Made by a program: the position numbers and the translations under genes
Source: Nitrospira sp.
GTDB lineage: Bacteria; Nitrospirota; Nitrospiria; Nitrospirales; Nitrospiraceae
Length of the DNA stretch: 64,000 nt
Direction: 5' to 3'
Assembly: GCA_029194665.1 (NCBI GenBank)
Contig: JARFXO010000001.1
Coordinates: forward strand, 248,001-312,000
Part shown: piece by piece, positions 17,656-28,328 of the stretch
Layout: the number at the start of each line of letters is the position of its first letter
How positions within the stretch are numbered: position 1 is the stretch's first letter
Notes under the pieces: model-generated
The model's database searches: none
Seen by the model: only the letters and a program-made list of their open reading frames with translations
What the model was told of the DNA's origin: nothing

Positions 17656-18120
17656 ATGAATGGACTTTCAGAGGTCCGCCTGAAAGTCCATCGCGCCTAC
17701 GCCGACCGCGGCTCCTGTCATGGCATGCAGGTCCTGCAAGCGGCAGCCCTCTACTTTCTCTTGGTGTTCGGTGCGGGGTTCGTCCTGGGAATCGGGCGAG
17801 TCCTCATGGTTGTTCCGCTGCTCGGTGAGAACACCGCAGAACTCTTGGAAATGCCTCTGATGCTCATCATCGTCGCTGCGGCCCGATGGATCGTATGCCA
17901 AAGATTAGACGATGGCGGCCGGTCTTCGGCGCTCGCCGTGGGCCTCATCGCTGTCGGAATGGTTTTGGTCGCCGACCTGTCCGTCGGAATGTGGCTCCGA
18001 GGGATGTCGGCAACAGAAGTTCTTTTCGATCGCGATCCAGTCTCGGGCGCTGCCTACTATGCGAGTCTATTGTTCTTCGCCGTCATGCCGGCCGTTATCC
18101 ATCGCCTTCGGCAGATCTAG
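17656..18120 (+). CDS. Integral membrane protein, unknown function
   Basis: The ATG at 17656 follows an AGAGGAGGCC site; the open frame begins earlier, at 17590, but without a site. The 154-residue product has about four membrane segments (ALYFLLVFGAGFVLGIGRVL, ELLEMPLMLIIVAAARWIV, ALAVGLIAVGMVLVADLSVG, YYASLLFFAVMPAVIHRL). The first of these and the following VPLLGENTAELLEMP stretch are distinctive, but I cannot assign a function. It ends 5 bases before the stop of the convergent NTF2-like gene. Confidence 0.7.
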   Translation: MNGLSEVRLKVHRAYADRGSCHGMQVLQAAALYFLLVFGAGFVLGIGRVLMVVPLLGENTAELLEMPLMLIIVAAARWIVCQRLDDGGRSSALAVGLIAVGMVLVADLSVGMWLRGMSATEVLFDRDPVSGAAYYASLLFFAVMPAVIHRLRQI

Positions 18121-18125
18121 ACTCG

Positions 18126-18593
18126 TCAGAACAGCGGATGGTGCGGGGCAGATGCGAAAGGGGCGGCGGCCGGCACCTCTCCGGCATTGCCCAGAAACCG
18201 CCAGACATCCCCTTCTTTCACCAGATAGTGGACTTCACGAAACCAACTGTCGAGGGTGGCTCGATCTCCCGAGCGTTCGTCGATGCCGTACAATCCTCCT
18301 GTGCAGGTCGCTTCCGCACGAAGCCCATCGTTCACTCGCGAGACTTTGAAGGCGGAAAATAAATGGAGCGACTCCACGGCCTTGTAATGCTCGAAGACCT
18401 CGCCCCATACCCGTCGCACGTCCTCTTGTTTCAACCCATGGTAGTCGTAAGATGGCGCATAAAACTGCATGAGTGCATCGATATCCGCTTTTTTCAGCGC
18501 CGATTCCGCACGTTCAAACGACGCGACTAACCCTCTCACAACCGGATGGCCCAGCAAGCGGCCCTGGCCCGGTGATCGGGCTTGTAAGATCAA
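18126..18593 (-). CDS. NTF2/SnoaL-like domain protein, N-terminus probably lost
   Basis: The 155 residues show the NTF2-like pattern: a long first helix (FERAESALKKADIDALMQFYAPSYDYHG), then strands (LHLFSAFKVSRVNDG, RAEATCTGGLYGID) and a final strand pair around FREVHYLVKEGDVWRFLG. This is the Cif/SnoaL-like cone fold used by many exported or enzymatic proteins; no active site is evident. The N-terminus (MILQARSPGQGRLLGHPV) is unusual, has no ribosome-binding site and lies next to the IS256 relic. The original start may have been removed by that insertion. Confidence 0.6.
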   Translation of the reverse strand: MILQARSPGQGRLLGHPVVRGLVASFERAESALKKADIDALMQFYAPSYDYHGLKQEDVRRVWGEVFEHYKAVESLHLFSAFKVSRVNDGLRAEATCTGGLYGIDERSGDRATLDSWFREVHYLVKEGDVWRFLGNAGEVPAAAPFASAPHHPLF

Positions 18594-18628
18594 CGATTAT
18601 CATCACGGAGTTAGTTTCTGAAGGAGGA

Positions 18629-19466
18629 ATGATGACCAAGCCCAACACAAAACCCGATGCTGTACTTGATGACTTATGAAAGGACTGTGAGTCTCCGGAA
18701 GCTATTCTGGGGGAACAGGGGTTCTTGAAGGGGTTAACGAAACGGTTGGTGGAACGTGCGCTGGCGACGGAACCGACCAATCATCTCGGGTATGTTCCGC
18801 ATGCCCGTCAGCAGGCCCAGCACGGCACTGTCCGTAATGGCACGAGTGCCAAAACGGTCGAGACAGATCACGGGCCTATGGAGCTGGCCGTGCCACGCGA
18901 TCGAGCGGGTACGTTTGAACCCACGGTGGTCAAGGCACGGCACCGGCGGCTGGACGGTGTGGACGACAAGGTGTTGGCTCTCTCTGCGCAGGGAATGACC
19001 ACGCGTGAGATTCAACACCATCTGGAAGAATGGTATGGGACGGAGGTCTCCCCCACGCTCATTTCCACGATCACGGATGCGGTGTTGGAGGATGTGCGTC
19101 TGTGGCAAAGCCGGCCCTTGGAGACCGTCTATCCCATTCTCTATTTTGAGTGTTTCTTCGTGAAGTCTCGGCACGAAGGAGCCGTCAAGACGAACGCCGT
19201 CCATGTCGCCCTCGGCGTCACACTCACTGGGGAAAAGGACTTGGTAGGCCTCTGGGTGAGTGAAACGGACGGGGCGCAATTGTGGTTGGCCGTCTTTACG
19301 GAGCTCACGCCGCGGGGCGTTTCCGACGGATGAAGCCATCGTCAAAGTGCTCTCTCTCAGGATGCAGGGGATTGCGAAGCAATGGACCGTACCCATTCCC
19401 GAATGGAAACGTGCCCTGAATCAATTCGCAATGTTGTTAGGAGATCGAGTGCCGACAAGAGCGTAA
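18629..19466 (+). mobile_element. IS256-family transposase relic, stop codon plus large internal deletion
   Basis: ATG at 18629 after AAGGAGGA starts MTKPNTKPDAVLDDL, then a TGA in frame, then KDCESPEAILGEQGFLKGLTKRLVERAL. A long stretch follows that is typical of IS256 mutator-type transposases (GTSAKTVETDHGPMELAVPRDR, QGMTTREIQHHLEEWYG, VSPTLISTITDAV). After VFTELTPRG (about 19315) the frame changes and only the C-terminus remains (AFPTDEAIVKVLSLRMQGIA, then PEWKRALNQFAMLLGDRV). About 140 central codons, with much of the catalytic core, are missing. A right end near 19478-19500 (CACACACAAAACTTGACACG) resembles an IS256 terminus; no matching left end is visible. Confidence 0.8.
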
Positions 19467-19672
19467 TTCACAATCAGTCACACACAAAACTTGACACGCC
19501 CAAAAAGACCGACATTCACGCGCCGCTCAATGCGCCCGATCACTAATGCCACTCCGATGTGCCCAGCGAACAAAGTTTCTCCTTGGTCTTTCAACGTGGC
19601 CACTGCTTGGCATCTTCGCTGGCATGAAACACGCATCACTGCGTGCAGTGGTTACGTCGTTTACGATTCAAG

Positions 19673-20698
19673 CTACGCCCCATTGTGGACGAGGACGATC
19701 TTGCCCGTCACGCCTCCTCTCCCGAGCAACTCCTGCGCCTGTCTTGCCTCGGCAAGAGGAAATCGCTGTGCGATGATCGGCTTGATTTTCTGCTGTTGGA
19801 GGAGGTCGAACAGGGCGATCAAGTCCTGTCGAGACCATGACGATTTCAGCCGTTTGAGCCATTGGATACTATAGGGGACAATCCGTTTCCGACCCGGGAG
19901 AAACCAGCCACCGGCAATGTACAAGCCGAAAATGGCGATCGCGCGAAACCGATGACGACCGCCTGAACGACCGGACGCCAAGCGGCCGCCACGGAGCGAG
20001 CCAGTCAGGCCATAGGCCACGACCGTCCCTCCAGCACGCAGAGCCTTGCGGGAACGCCAGATATGCGTGCCACCGATGCCGTCGAAGACAACGTCTGCGC
20101 CCTCACCCGTCAGCCGGTGGATCTCCTTTACGAAGTCTTGATGCTCGTAATCAATGGGGACCGCACCGAGATCGGAAACGGCCGACGCCCCGCGTGCTGA
20201 ACAGGTCCCGTATAGCTCCAGCCCGGCGAGGCGCCCAAGCTGTAAGAGGGCCGAGCCGACTCCACCTGCTGCGCCGTGAATCAACAGGCGTTGGCCCGGT
20301 CTGATCTTGGCCGAACGATGCAGCATCTGGTACGCCGTGACGTAGTTCAGCACAAGACTGACAGCCTCGGCTGCCTCCAGCCCGGATGGCACCGGCACCA
20401 GTTCACCTTGCGGCAGACAGACGAATTCCGCGTAGGCGCCGTGGATCGGCAGCGCTGCCACGATCTGGCCCGGTTCGAGCCCGGAGACGCCGGCACCGAG
20501 TTGATCCACCACGCCGACCAGATCCCACCCTGGTGTGAAGGGCAGCCGGGGCGTCTCAGGGTGGATGCCTTCCCGCATCATCAGGTCCGGCAAGGAAACC
20601 CCGGCGGCCAACACTCTCACCCGCACTTCACCGTGGTTCGGCTCGGGGCAGTCTTCTTCGAGCACTTCCAGTGCATCGGGCCCGCCGTAGTGGGTCAC
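19673..20698 (-). CDS. Zinc-less MDR-family oxidoreductase (NADPH:quinone reductase-like)
   Basis: The 341-residue protein has the GroES-like N-terminal domain (RVRVLAAGVSLPDLMMREG, PFTPGWDLVGVVDQLG) and the nucleotide-binding motif HGAAGGVGSALLQLGRLAG. It lacks the zinc-binding Cys/His sites of classical alcohol dehydrogenases, which places it with the quinone oxidoreductase branch. A likely reaction is NADPH-dependent reduction of a quinone or enone. The start is uncertain: GTG at 20698 gives MTHYGGPDALEV, while an in-frame CTG 18 bases upstream would give the more usual KHTRIIVTHYGG. A stop lies just before that CTG. Confidence 0.85.
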   Translation of the reverse strand: MTHYGGPDALEVLEEDCPEPNHGEVRVRVLAAGVSLPDLMMREGIHPETPRLPFTPGWDLVGVVDQLGAGVSGLEPGQIVAALPIHGAYAEFVCLPQGELVPVPSGLEAAEAVSLVLNYVTAYQMLHRSAKIRPGQRLLIHGAAGGVGSALLQLGRLAGLELYGTCSARGASAVSDLGAVPIDYEHQDFVKEIHRLTGEGADVVFDGIGGTHIWRSRKALRAGGTVVAYGLTGSLRGGRLASGRSGGRHRFRAIAIFGLYIAGGWFLPGRKRIVPYSIQWLKRLKSSWSRQDLIALFDLLQQQKIKPIIAQRFPLAEARQAQELLGRGGVTGKIVLVHNGA

Positions 20699-20840
20699 GA
20701 TGATGCGTGTGTGTTTCAGGGGTCACGTCCTCTCTCGTCTGATGCTACAGCTTGTGCGGCGTCACGTTGGGCTTGAGGGACTGGCCGAAACCTGGTGAAG
20801 TAGCTTGCGGGACGGTTCCGCTCGAAGCACTGGTGAGGCG

Positions 20841-21014
20841 TCATCCTTCAGTTTGATATGCAGTAGTCTTGCTTCTCTCAGAGTGCAAACTCCACGCATA
20901 CCCCCCGCCCAATTCGCGCCTTGCGCGTTTGGCCGACAGATTCAAAGGCTTCACGAACTCCTCTCTCAGGATCTTCCCCTGATGGATAGGAGGTGACAAT
21001 AGTTTCTTGCGCAT
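20841..21014 (-). pseudogene. Truncated HigA-type antitoxin
   Basis: The 57-residue frame reads MRKKLLSPPIHQGKILREEF then VKPLNLSAKRARRELGG. The PIHPGEILREEFLKPLGLS pattern is the signature N-terminus of HigA antitoxins. After residue 36 the likeness ends (YAWSLHSERSKTTAYQ) and the helix-turn-helix is incomplete. No higB toxin gene is next to it. Confidence 0.55.
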
Positions 21015-21035
21015 GGCGCGTATCAAGCCCTTAGT

Positions 21036-21539
21036 TTACTGCTCAGGGTGGGGATCTTTTCGAATGAGCCCCAGGTAGAGCAGCATATCGGCGAGGTCTT
21101 GATCGGTCATGGTGTGATCGGGAAACATGCCGGTGCCTGGATGGCCTTCACGAATGGCGCGAGCTCGCTCCTTGTCGGTTTTCAGGCGCAACTCCTCAGG
21201 ATTCCGTAAATCGGAAGGCGGAGGATTCAGCTTCGCGATGAGCGCCGCTGTCTCGGCTTCCAGTCGTGGTGTCCGATACAGATACCCATCGATGCCATGG
21301 CAGTAGTAGCACACACCCTTGCCGTTGAAAATCTCACGGCCTCGCATCACATTGCCTTTCACCTTGTCGGTCAGTTGTGAGGCCGAGGACTCGGCACGGG
21401 CGTAATCGGATGGAGAGACAAGCTCCATTCCCAGGCTGCTTGCGAAGAGCAGACCGAACGAGACCGTCAGTTTGACGAGCAGATCACTGTTGAGAAACGT
21501 TCGAGAGCTTGACCAAGTTTCACTCCTAGCCCATCTCAC
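21036..21539 (-). CDS. Monohaem c-type cytochrome, periplasmic
   Basis: The mature protein has one haem-binding CYYCH motif (NGKGVCYYCHGIDGY). A downstream Met for axial ligation is probably in PGTGMFPDHTMTDQDLADML. The N-terminus carries a hydrophobic signal (LLVKLTVSFGLLFASSLGME), so the protein is exported. The first 18 residues (MRWARSETWSSSRTFLNS) may not be translated; a start nearer the hydrophobic core is possible. The 167-residue length fits a small class I cytochrome. It would carry electrons in the periplasm; its partner is unknown. Confidence 0.85.
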   Translation of the reverse strand: MRWARSETWSSSRTFLNSDLLVKLTVSFGLLFASSLGMELVSPSDYARAESSASQLTDKVKGNVMRGREIFNGKGVCYYCHGIDGYLYRTPRLEAETAALIAKLNPPPSDLRNPEELRLKTDKERARAIREGHPGTGMFPDHTMTDQDLADMLLYLGLIRKDPHPEQ

Positions 21540-21566
21540 ATCCCTCTCCCTTCTGCGAGATGATTG

Positions 21567-22046
21567 TCAGTGCTCATTACAACAAGCATTGTATCGGTCT
21601 TCTGGAATGCTGTTCATGTTGCCGAAGACGGTTGCGCGTTCGTCCCTGCTGGTGACGTTATCGATGGCGGGATAGAGCGCCCGTTCTTCCTTCCTATTAT
21701 GAGAGCTCAATAGGTTTACCAGCGCCTGCTCGTCTTGATCGACATCAAGATTCTCTCGCTCCACCTTTTGGTGAATCGCGTCAAGCAGCTGCTTGATCTG
21801 GCTGTGCTCAAAGCGCATCATGGGCGTCGGCCCCTCCTCGATCATGCCGGTTTTCTTTTCCCACATCGGAAACAGCAGCTCCTCTTCCCACAGGATATGC
21901 CGCTGGAGACCGACTTTGAATTCCTTGAAGGATTGCTTGGCTTTGGCAAAGTCCGAGCGTTTGGAAGATTGAAAGATTTTGAACAACTCATCCAACTGAT
22001 CATGATCTTGTTTATAATATGCTGCGATCTTCTTCTGTTCAGTCAC
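21567..22046 (-). CDS. Hemerythrin-like HHE domain protein
   Basis: I choose GTG at 22046, preceded by AAGGGGG, over the ATG at 22133; the extra N-terminal 29 residues look non-coding. The 159-residue protein has His/Glu helices at DHDQLDELF, QRHILWEEELLFP, FEHSQIKQLL and SHNRKEERALYP, the ligand pattern of the HHE hemerythrin fold. This fold binds a di-iron centre and senses or carries oxygen or nitric oxide. It lies next to the cytochrome c gene on the same strand (27-base gap), which suggests a redox or stress role. Confidence 0.85.
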   Translation of the reverse strand: MTEQKKIAAYYKQDHDQLDELFKIFQSSKRSDFAKAKQSFKEFKVGLQRHILWEEELLFPMWEKKTGMIEEGPTPMMRFEHSQIKQLLDAIHQKVERENLDVDQDEQALVNLLSSHNRKEERALYPAIDNVTSRDERATVFGNMNSIPEDRYNACCNEH

Positions 22047-22305
22047 TCGGAACCCCCTTGATGAAATAAAGAGTCGATACTGCATAGCATGTGACACAAG
22101 CCAGGCCAACCTCAGGTCTGTGACATCTTTCATGGTCGTCCAGCATGCAATCTCGGAGATTCGAGGCCCGCCCGTACTTGGGCAGGTAAGTGGAGGTTAC
22201 TTTTCCTTTGATGGCCTCTCTGATGGCTTAGGGCTGGAGGACCGCACTCCAATGGCTTGACAACCGAGCGCTGCTTGTCGAGTCTCAGATCTTCGCCTGA
22301 CCGTT

Positions 22306-23529
22306 TCAGGACTGGGCTTGATCGAGATCGAATGCCGAATGCAGAGAGCGCATGGCCAGTTCGAGATACTTCTCATCGATCACACAGGAGATCTTGATTT
22401 CCGAGGTACTGATCATCATGATATTGATTCCCTCGCTGGACAACACCTCAAACATTTTCGCTGCTACGCCTGAGTGCGACCGCATGCCCACCCCGATAAG
22501 CGAGACTTTGGCAATCGCCTCAGTCACAGAAACCGATTTTGCCTCGATCTCGTTCGCCACAGATTGAATGATCGGCACGGCCTTCTTGAGGTCGGCGCGC
22601 GGCACAGTGAAGGAGAGGTCCGTCAGGGCGGCCTGGCTCATGTTCTGAATGATCATATCGACATTGATATGGGCTTGCGCGACAGGACCAAAAATTCTCG
22701 CAGCGATCCCTGGTTTATCCGGCACTCCAACGACGGTAATCTTCGCTTGATTGCGGTCTCCGGTCACGCCGGCGATGGCTGCCGATTCCATATCCGTATC
22801 TTCTTTCGTCACGAGCGTTCCCTTTCCTGCTTTGAAGCTGGAATTGACCTCGACCGGGACATTGAACTTGGCCGCAAACTCGACGGATCTGGTTTGCAGA
22901 ACTTTTGCGCCGAGGCTCGCCATTTCAAGCATCTCTTCATACGCAATCTTATCGATCCGTCTTGCTGCCGGCACAATATTTGGGTCGGCCGTATAGACAC
23001 CGTCGACGTCGGTGAAGATGATGCACCGATCGGCCTTTAATGCTGCCGCCAGCGCAACGGCAGAGAGATCGGACCCACCGCGGCCGAGGGTGGTCACGTC
23101 GGATTGTTCATTGATTCCTTGGAATCCTGCCACGACCGGTAAGACACCCTGCTTCAACGCCTCCTTGATGCGATCAGCGGTGACTCGTGCGATCCGTGCT
23201 TTGGTATGGGCACTATCGGTAATGATGCCGACCTGACGTCCCGTAAAGGATCTGGCATTGATCCCTCGTCCACGCAATTCCATCGACAGAAGCGCGATGG
23301 TGATCCGCTCTCCTGTCGAGAGCAGCATGTCCAATTCGCGTTCGTCAGGAACAGTGGTGACTTCATGTGCGAGTTTGATCAGCCGATCCGTCTCCCCACT
23401 CATCGCCGAGAGGACGACGACGACCTGATTCCCTTCCCGCTGCGTGTGCGCCACCCGGTCGGCAACCAAGTGGATGCGCTCAATCGTTCCAACGGAAGTC
23501 CCTCCGTACTTTTGAACGACCAGCGCCAT
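22306..23529 (-). CDS. lysC: Aspartate kinase
   Basis: This enzyme phosphorylates aspartate, the first step to lysine, threonine and methionine. The 407 residues begin [19 protein letters not shown] and include [40 protein letters not shown] and [12 protein letters not shown]. Two ACT domains lie at about 265-405 ([18 protein letters not shown] and [20 protein letters not shown]), normally the site of feedback inhibition by lysine or threonine. It is the last gene of the cluster hom-thrC-apgM-like-lysC, 5 bases after the apgM-like stop. Confidence 0.96.
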   Translation of the reverse strand: MALVVQKYGGTSVGTIERIHLVADRVAHTQREGNQVVVVLSAMSGETDRLIKLAHEVTTVPDERELDMLLSTGERITIALLSMELRGRGINARSFTGRQVGIITDSAHTKARIARVTADRIKEALKQGVLPVVAGFQGINEQSDVTTLGRGGSDLSAVALAAALKADRCIIFTDVDGVYTADPNIVPAARRIDKIAYEEMLEMASLGAKVLQTRSVEFAAKFNVPVEVNSSFKAGKGTLVTKEDTDMESAAIAGVTGDRNQAKITVVGVPDKPGIAARIFGPVAQAHINVDMIIQNMSQAALTDLSFTVPRADLKKAVPIIQSVANEIEAKSVSVTEAIAKVSLIGVGMRSHSGVAAKMFEVLSSEGINIMMISTSEIKISCVIDEKYLELAMRSLHSAFDLDQAQS

Positions 23530-23534
23530 GGGTC

Positions 23535-24743
23535 TCAGCTTTTGGAAAAGAACTTGTTCACGAACTTGGTTGCATCACGAGCCGGCATGTTCGCGGCAAG
23601 CGCATCGGCCTCGGTGAAGCGACGACCGGCTGTTTCCGATCCTTTCACACCCTCCTCACCAAACGTATAGAACGCCGGACTCTGCGGATCTTCCGAGTGA
23701 TCACAGATGACAAGGAAACGATAGGGACCTTGTTCGGTCAGACCGTGGACCAACGGTCCTACCAGGTTGCGATCAAACTCTTCAATGCCATGGACCTTCG
23801 CCTTGATATCAGTCCCGTGTATCACCTCGTCCGTTAATTCAGCATGCACATACACAAAATCTTTCTTGGCTAATTCCTCCAGCGCCACCGCCGCCTTGGT
23901 GCGGAGATCCCCCTCGGCCAGCCTCTCGGGATCCACCGCTTCGAGCCCCGCGCTAATGCCTACACCACGATAGACGTCGCTGGTCGCCACAACCGCCCCG
24001 ACGATGTCATATTTTTCCATCAAGCTCGGCCATCTCACCGCTCGCCCTTCACCCCACAACCAGACACAGTTTGCCGATTTGTTCCCCGCTGCTACCCGGT
24101 CATCGTTCACGGGATGATCACGCAGGATCACGTGGGCGGTATCCATCAATCTCCGGAGAATATCCGCACCATCTCCCGTGGGTAGGGCATCGGCGATAGA
24201 TCGACCGACTATCGTCTGTGGATCGATGCAAACGGCTCGCGGCTTTCCGTTCACCCATACCATCAGGTGACGATGACCTGTTCCCGGATAAAACTGGATG
24301 GTTTCGGAGCCGACTTGCTCGTTGATGGCTTCGATCAATTCGCGCGCTTCTGCGGTTTCAATCAACCCGGCCGTCGCGTCGTCCATGATCACGTGCGGCC
24401 CTAGCTTCTTGATCTCACCGCCCTTGCCACCTTCGGGTCGCAGGGTCACCATCGTACAGCGATACACCACATCATGCTCTGTTACGGACACACCCAGGCT
24501 CGCCGCTTCCAGCGGCCCAGGGCCCTGATAGAACTTTCTGGGGTCGTACCCAAGAATCGCGGCCCCGATCAGCCCGCTCCCGTGACGAACGCCGTCCATG
24601 GGAGTCAGCAGCCGACCGAGTTCTCCGACTTGCGCGAGGCGGTCGAGGTTAGGTGTCGATGACGCTTGCAGTGGCGTGCGTCCCCCGAGTTCCGGTCTCG
24701 GACGGTCCGCCATCCCGCCGGCGTGCACCATCACATATCTCAT
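23535..24743 (-). CDS. apgM-type phosphoglycerate mutase homologue, probable homoserine kinase
   Basis: The protein (about 402 residues) belongs to the archaeal-type cofactor-independent phosphoglycerate mutase family of the alkaline phosphatase superfamily. A subgroup of this family is proposed to act as homoserine kinase when found in threonine operons. No thrB is in this cluster, and the gene sits between thrC and lysC, so that role is plausible here. Visible motifs are [15 protein letters not shown] (nucleophile Ser region), [11 protein letters not shown] and [13 protein letters not shown] (metal ligands). The first metal-binding Asp of the usual GDGMAD is Gly here (AGGMAD). The start is ATG 24743 ([10 protein letters not shown]) or ATG 24767, the latter inside the thrC stop. 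Confidence 0.8.
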   Translation of the reverse strand: MRYVMVHAGGMADRPRPELGGRTPLQASSTPNLDRLAQVGELGRLLTPMDGVRHGSGLIGAAILGYDPRKFYQGPGPLEAASLGVSVTEHDVVYRCTMVTLRPEGGKGGEIKKLGPHVIMDDATAGLIETAEARELIEAINEQVGSETIQFYPGTGHRHLMVWVNGKPRAVCIDPQTIVGRSIADALPTGDGADILRRLMDTAHVILRDHPVNDDRVAAGNKSANCVWLWGEGRAVRWPSLMEKYDIVGAVVATSDVYRGVGISAGLEAVDPERLAEGDLRTKAAVALEELAKKDFVYVHAELTDEVIHGTDIKAKVHGIEEFDRNLVGPLVHGLTEQGPYRFLVICDHSEDPQSPAFYTFGEEGVKGSETAGRRFTEADALAANMPARDATKFVNKFFSKS

Positions 24744-24759
24744 GAGACCCACACGTCCT

Positions 24760-25818
24760 TCAGACATTCAAGAGACGGGCAACGTCCTCGCGCGTTGCCT
24801 TGACGGTCACCGGTTGCTTCGACACACTGATCGCCGTATCGGCATCCTTCAAACCATGCCCTGTAAGCGTGCATACGACTGTTACTCCCTCCCGTAGAAT
24901 CTTGGTTCGATGCAGCTTGGTGACCCCGGCGACGGACGCAGCGGAAGCAGGCTCACAAAAGACGCCTTCCGTGGCCGCCACTGTCCTGTAGGCCTGGAGA
25001 ATTTCTTCATCTGTGACCATATCGATCGCACCCGTCGATTCCTCCATCGCTCTCAACGCGCCGGACCAGCTGGCAGGGTTGCCGATTCGAATGGCGGTCG
25101 CGACAGTCTGGGGCTGTTCGACGATTTTGCCCAACACAATGGGCGCCGCACCCGCAGCCTGAAAACCCATCATGCGTGGCACCCGCGTGATCTGATTCGC
25201 CGCACGATACTCCTGGTACCCTTTCCAATAGGCGGTGATATTTCCCGCATTCCCGACCGGTAGGACATGAAATGTCGGAGCGTCGCCGAGTTGATCGCAG
25301 ACCTCGAAGGCAGCGGTCTTCTGACCCTCAATCCTGTACGGATTCACCGAGTTCACCAATTCGATGTGGAGCGACGCCGAAAAGTCCTTGACGAGCGCCA
25401 GAGCCTGATCAAAGTTTCCTTCGATCTGAATAACCGTCGCCTGATGCATCATCGCTTGAGAGAGCTTCCCCATGGCGATCTTACCGGCAGGAATCAACAC
25501 GTACACGGACAACCCGGCACGAGCCCCGTAGGCGGCAGCCGATGCGGAGGTATTGCCGGTCGACGCGCACATGACGGCCCGCGCGCCGCTCTCCACTGCC
25601 TTCGAAATGGCGAGTGTCATACCGCGGTCTTTGAACGAGCCGGTGGGGTTGACGCCCTCAAACTTCAGGTAGAGTTCGACTCCCGGCGCAATCGCCTTCG
25701 CCAACCTTGTGGCTCTGATCAGGGGGGTATTACCCTCTCCCAGGCTGATAACCGGTGTCTTCTCGGCGACAGGGAGGAATTTTCGGTATTCTTCAATCAC
25801 TCCACGCCAGCGGGTCAT
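24760..25818 (-). CDS. thrC: Threonine synthase
   Basis: This PLP enzyme converts O-phosphohomoserine to threonine. The 352-residue length is the short class. Motifs seen are [16 protein letters not shown], the PLP lysine in [32 protein letters not shown], and the Gly-rich [16 protein letters not shown]. It overlaps or abuts the apgM-like gene (ATGTCTGA), so the two are probably coupled, and it begins 4 bases after the hom stop. Confidence 0.96.
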   Translation of the reverse strand: MTRWRGVIEEYRKFLPVAEKTPVISLGEGNTPLIRATRLAKAIAPGVELYLKFEGVNPTGSFKDRGMTLAISKAVESGARAVMCASTGNTSASAAAYGARAGLSVYVLIPAGKIAMGKLSQAMMHQATVIQIEGNFDQALALVKDFSASLHIELVNSVNPYRIEGQKTAAFEVCDQLGDAPTFHVLPVGNAGNITAYWKGYQEYRAANQITRVPRMMGFQAAGAAPIVLGKIVEQPQTVATAIRIGNPASWSGALRAMEESTGAIDMVTDEEILQAYRTVAATEGVFCEPASAASVAGVTKLHRTKILREGVTVVCTLTGHGLKDADTAISVSKQPVTVKATREDVARLLNV

Positions 25819-25821
25819 CGA

Positions 25822-27135
25822 TCACTCATCCTTGCCTTCGACGCGAATGAGCGTGGTCGGTTCGGAGACGAAGGGCCTCCGGTTGATTTCACGAAGCGCG
25901 GTTTGCACATCGCGTTCTTTCGCGGTATGTGTCTTGATGACCACCGGCACCGTCTGCCCTTCGCGGCGTCCCTGTTGCACCATCGATGAAATACTGATTC
26001 CACAACGTCCTAACTCACCCGCGATCTGTGCCAAGACACCCGGGCGATCGACCACCGTAAACCGGAGGTAATAGATCGAGCTGATCTCCTCCATCGATCT
26101 CAGCCGGAGCGGTCGTCGCTGATTCTGCTGAAACGACGCCACCGGTACGCGACCGACGGCGCCCTTGAGCAAATTCCGACCGATCGAGATCACGTCGCTC
26201 ACCACGGCACTCCCGGTCGGCATGGCTCCGGCTCCCCGGCCGTACTGCACTACATCACCGACAGCATCACCGACAAGTTGGATGGCATTGTACACATCTT
26301 CGACTTGGGCGATGGGTGACGTGGCGGGAAGCATGGTGGGATGAACCCGAGCCTCAATTTCCCCGTCCACGAGCTTTGCGATGCCGAGCGATTTGATCGT
26401 ATAGCCGAACTGCTTTGCGTAGGCAATATCGGTCGGCGTGATGTTCGTAATCCCTTCCGTGTAGATGTCCTTGAAATTGACGGGCGTTCCATAGGCCAGA
26501 CTGACAAGTATGGCAAGCTTGTGCGCCGAATCGGTCCCGGCGACATCAAAAGCCGGATCGGCTTCGGCATACCCGGCCTGTTGTGCATCCCGGAGGACCT
26601 CGTGGAAACTGTGTCCCTCATGGGTCATTCTGGACAATATATAGTTAGACGTTCCATTGATGATTCCGTAGATGGACTCGATCGTATTCCCAGCGAGCCC
26701 CTCGGTCAACGACCGAATCACAGGGATACCGCCGCCGACGCTGGCCTCAAACCCTAGGTCCACACCCTTGCGCGTGGCGGCTTCAAAAATTTCCTCTCCG
26801 TGAAGGGCTAGCAGCGCTTTGTTCGCCGTCACGACATGCTTCCCGGCGGCGATCGCATCCAAGATGAGCCGCTTCGCTGTCTCGTATCCACCGATCAGTT
26901 CGACGACGATATCGATGTCCGGATCGGTAAGGACACGATCGACCGCGGTGGTGAGGACCCCTGGAGCCAATGTCACGCCGCGATCCTTCGCCACGTCCAA
27001 ATCTGCGACCCGGAGAAGTTCGATCGGCACTCCGATGCGACGGCTGATGATGGCGGCATTGTTGAGGAGGACCTTGGCGACACCCGTGCCGACTGTGCCG
27101 AATCCTACAATTCCGACTCCAATGCGCGACCTCAT
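25822..27135 (-). CDS. hom: Homoserine dehydrogenase
   Basis: This enzyme reduces aspartate semialdehyde to homoserine. The 437-residue form has the NAD(P)-binding [13 protein letters not shown], the [19 protein letters not shown] segment, the catalytic [27 protein letters not shown] region, and a C-terminal ACT domain ([18 protein letters not shown], then [16 protein letters not shown]), where threonine feedback normally acts. It overlaps the alaC stop by 4 bases (ATGA) and leads hom-thrC-apgM-lysC. Confidence 0.96.
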   Translation of the reverse strand: MRSRIGVGIVGFGTVGTGVAKVLLNNAAIISRRIGVPIELLRVADLDVAKDRGVTLAPGVLTTAVDRVLTDPDIDIVVELIGGYETAKRLILDAIAAGKHVVTANKALLALHGEEIFEAATRKGVDLGFEASVGGGIPVIRSLTEGLAGNTIESIYGIINGTSNYILSRMTHEGHSFHEVLRDAQQAGYAEADPAFDVAGTDSAHKLAILVSLAYGTPVNFKDIYTEGITNITPTDIAYAKQFGYTIKSLGIAKLVDGEIEARVHPTMLPATSPIAQVEDVYNAIQLVGDAVGDVVQYGRGAGAMPTGSAVVSDVISIGRNLLKGAVGRVPVASFQQNQRRPLRLRSMEEISSIYYLRFTVVDRPGVLAQIAGELGRCGISISSMVQQGRREGQTVPVVIKTHTAKERDVQTALREINRRPFVSEPTTLIRVEGKDE

Positions 27136-28328
27136 TCTTCGTCCCCGTCAAGCTTGAGGGCTTTGCGAATGCCTCGAACGGCTTGCCTGGTTCGATGTTC
27201 ATTCTCCACAAGTCCAAATCGTACGTATTCATCACCGCCTTCACCGAATCCGATCCCTGGAGAAACGGCGACTTTCGCCTCTTTGAGTAGGAGCTTCGAG
27301 AACTCCAGCGAACCCATGTGTCGGTAGGGCAAGGGAATGTGTGCCCACACAAACATCGTGGCCAACGGTTTTGCTACTTGCCATCCGATCCGATTCAGCC
27401 CACCCACCAGCGTATCTCTCCTTTTCTGGTAACGCAGAACCGTCTCCTTAACGCAGTCCTGAGGCCCGTTCAACGCAATGACGCTGGCGATCTGAAGCGG
27501 CTGAAAAATTCCATAGTCGAGGTAACTTTTAATCTTCGCCAATGCTCCGACGACCTCTCGATTTCCCACACAAAATCCCACCCGCCAGCCGGGCATGTTG
27601 TAGGCTTTAGACAAGGTATAGAACTCCACTCCACAATCTTTGGCTCCTGGGATCTGTAGAAAGCTCGGTGCCTTATAGCCGTCGAACACGAGGTCGGCGT
27701 AGGCGAGGTCGTGGATGACGATGACATTGTGCTCCTTGGCAAACGCCACGATCTTCTTGAAAAACTCCAAATTAACCACGGCCGTGGTGGGATTGTGGGG
27801 AAAATTGATCACGAGGATCTTCGGTCTCGGAAACGTCTGCCGATAGACACGCGTCAGATCCTCGAAGAAATCGCTATCCTGGCGGAGTTCGATGCCACGG
27901 ACCTCACCGCCGGCAATGATGAAGCTGTACATGTGGATGGGATAGGTCGGCGTCGGGGTCAGGACCACATCGCCCGGGCCGATCAAGGCCAATGCCAGGT
28001 GAGCCAGACCCTCTTTTGATCCGATGGTGACGATGGCTTCGGTCTCCGGATCCAGGGCAACATCGTAATTGCGCTTGTACCACGCACAAATCGCGTGCCG
28101 CAGTTTCGTGATGCCGCGCGATGCAGAATAACGATGATTCTTCCCCTTGCGGGCAGCCTCGATCATCTTCTCGACGATATGAGGCGGCGTCGGTTGATCG
28201 GGATTGCCCATCCCAAAATCGATGATGTCTTCGCCACGTTGCCGCGCCTCAAGCTTGAGGGATTGAACCTGCGCGAAGACATACGGCGGGAGTCGCTTGA
28301 TTCGATAAAAACCTTCGCCCAACCCCAT
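27132..28328 (-). CDS. alaC: Alanine/valine-type aminotransferase, AlaC-like
   Basis: This 398-residue class I PLP aminotransferase begins with an [20 protein letters not shown] motif typical of the AlaC/YfdZ group. The PLP lysine is in [18 protein letters not shown]. Other marks are [12 protein letters not shown] and [12 protein letters not shown]. The family makes alanine from pyruvate with glutamate as donor; members in some bacteria use other amino acids. Its stop overlaps the hom start, so it is probably the first gene of the amino-acid operon. The 290-base divergent gap to pdxJ should contain both promoters; I see nothing else there. Confidence 0.9.
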   Translation of the reverse strand: MGLGEGFYRIKRLPPYVFAQVQSLKLEARQRGEDIIDFGMGNPDQPTPPHIVEKMIEAARKGKNHRYSASRGITKLRHAICAWYKRNYDVALDPETEAIVTIGSKEGLAHLALALIGPGDVVLTPTPTYPIHMYSFIIAGGEVRGIELRQDSDFFEDLTRVYRQTFPRPKILVINFPHNPTTAVVNLEFFKKIVAFAKEHNVIVIHDLAYADLVFDGYKAPSFLQIPGAKDCGVEFYTLSKAYNMPGWRVGFCVGNREVVGALAKIKSYLDYGIFQPLQIASVIALNGPQDCVKETVLRYQKRRDTLVGGLNRIGWQVAKPLATMFVWAHIPLPYRHMGSLEFSKLLLKEAKVAVSPGIGFGEGGDEYVRFGLVENEHRTRQAVRGIRKALKLDGDEE

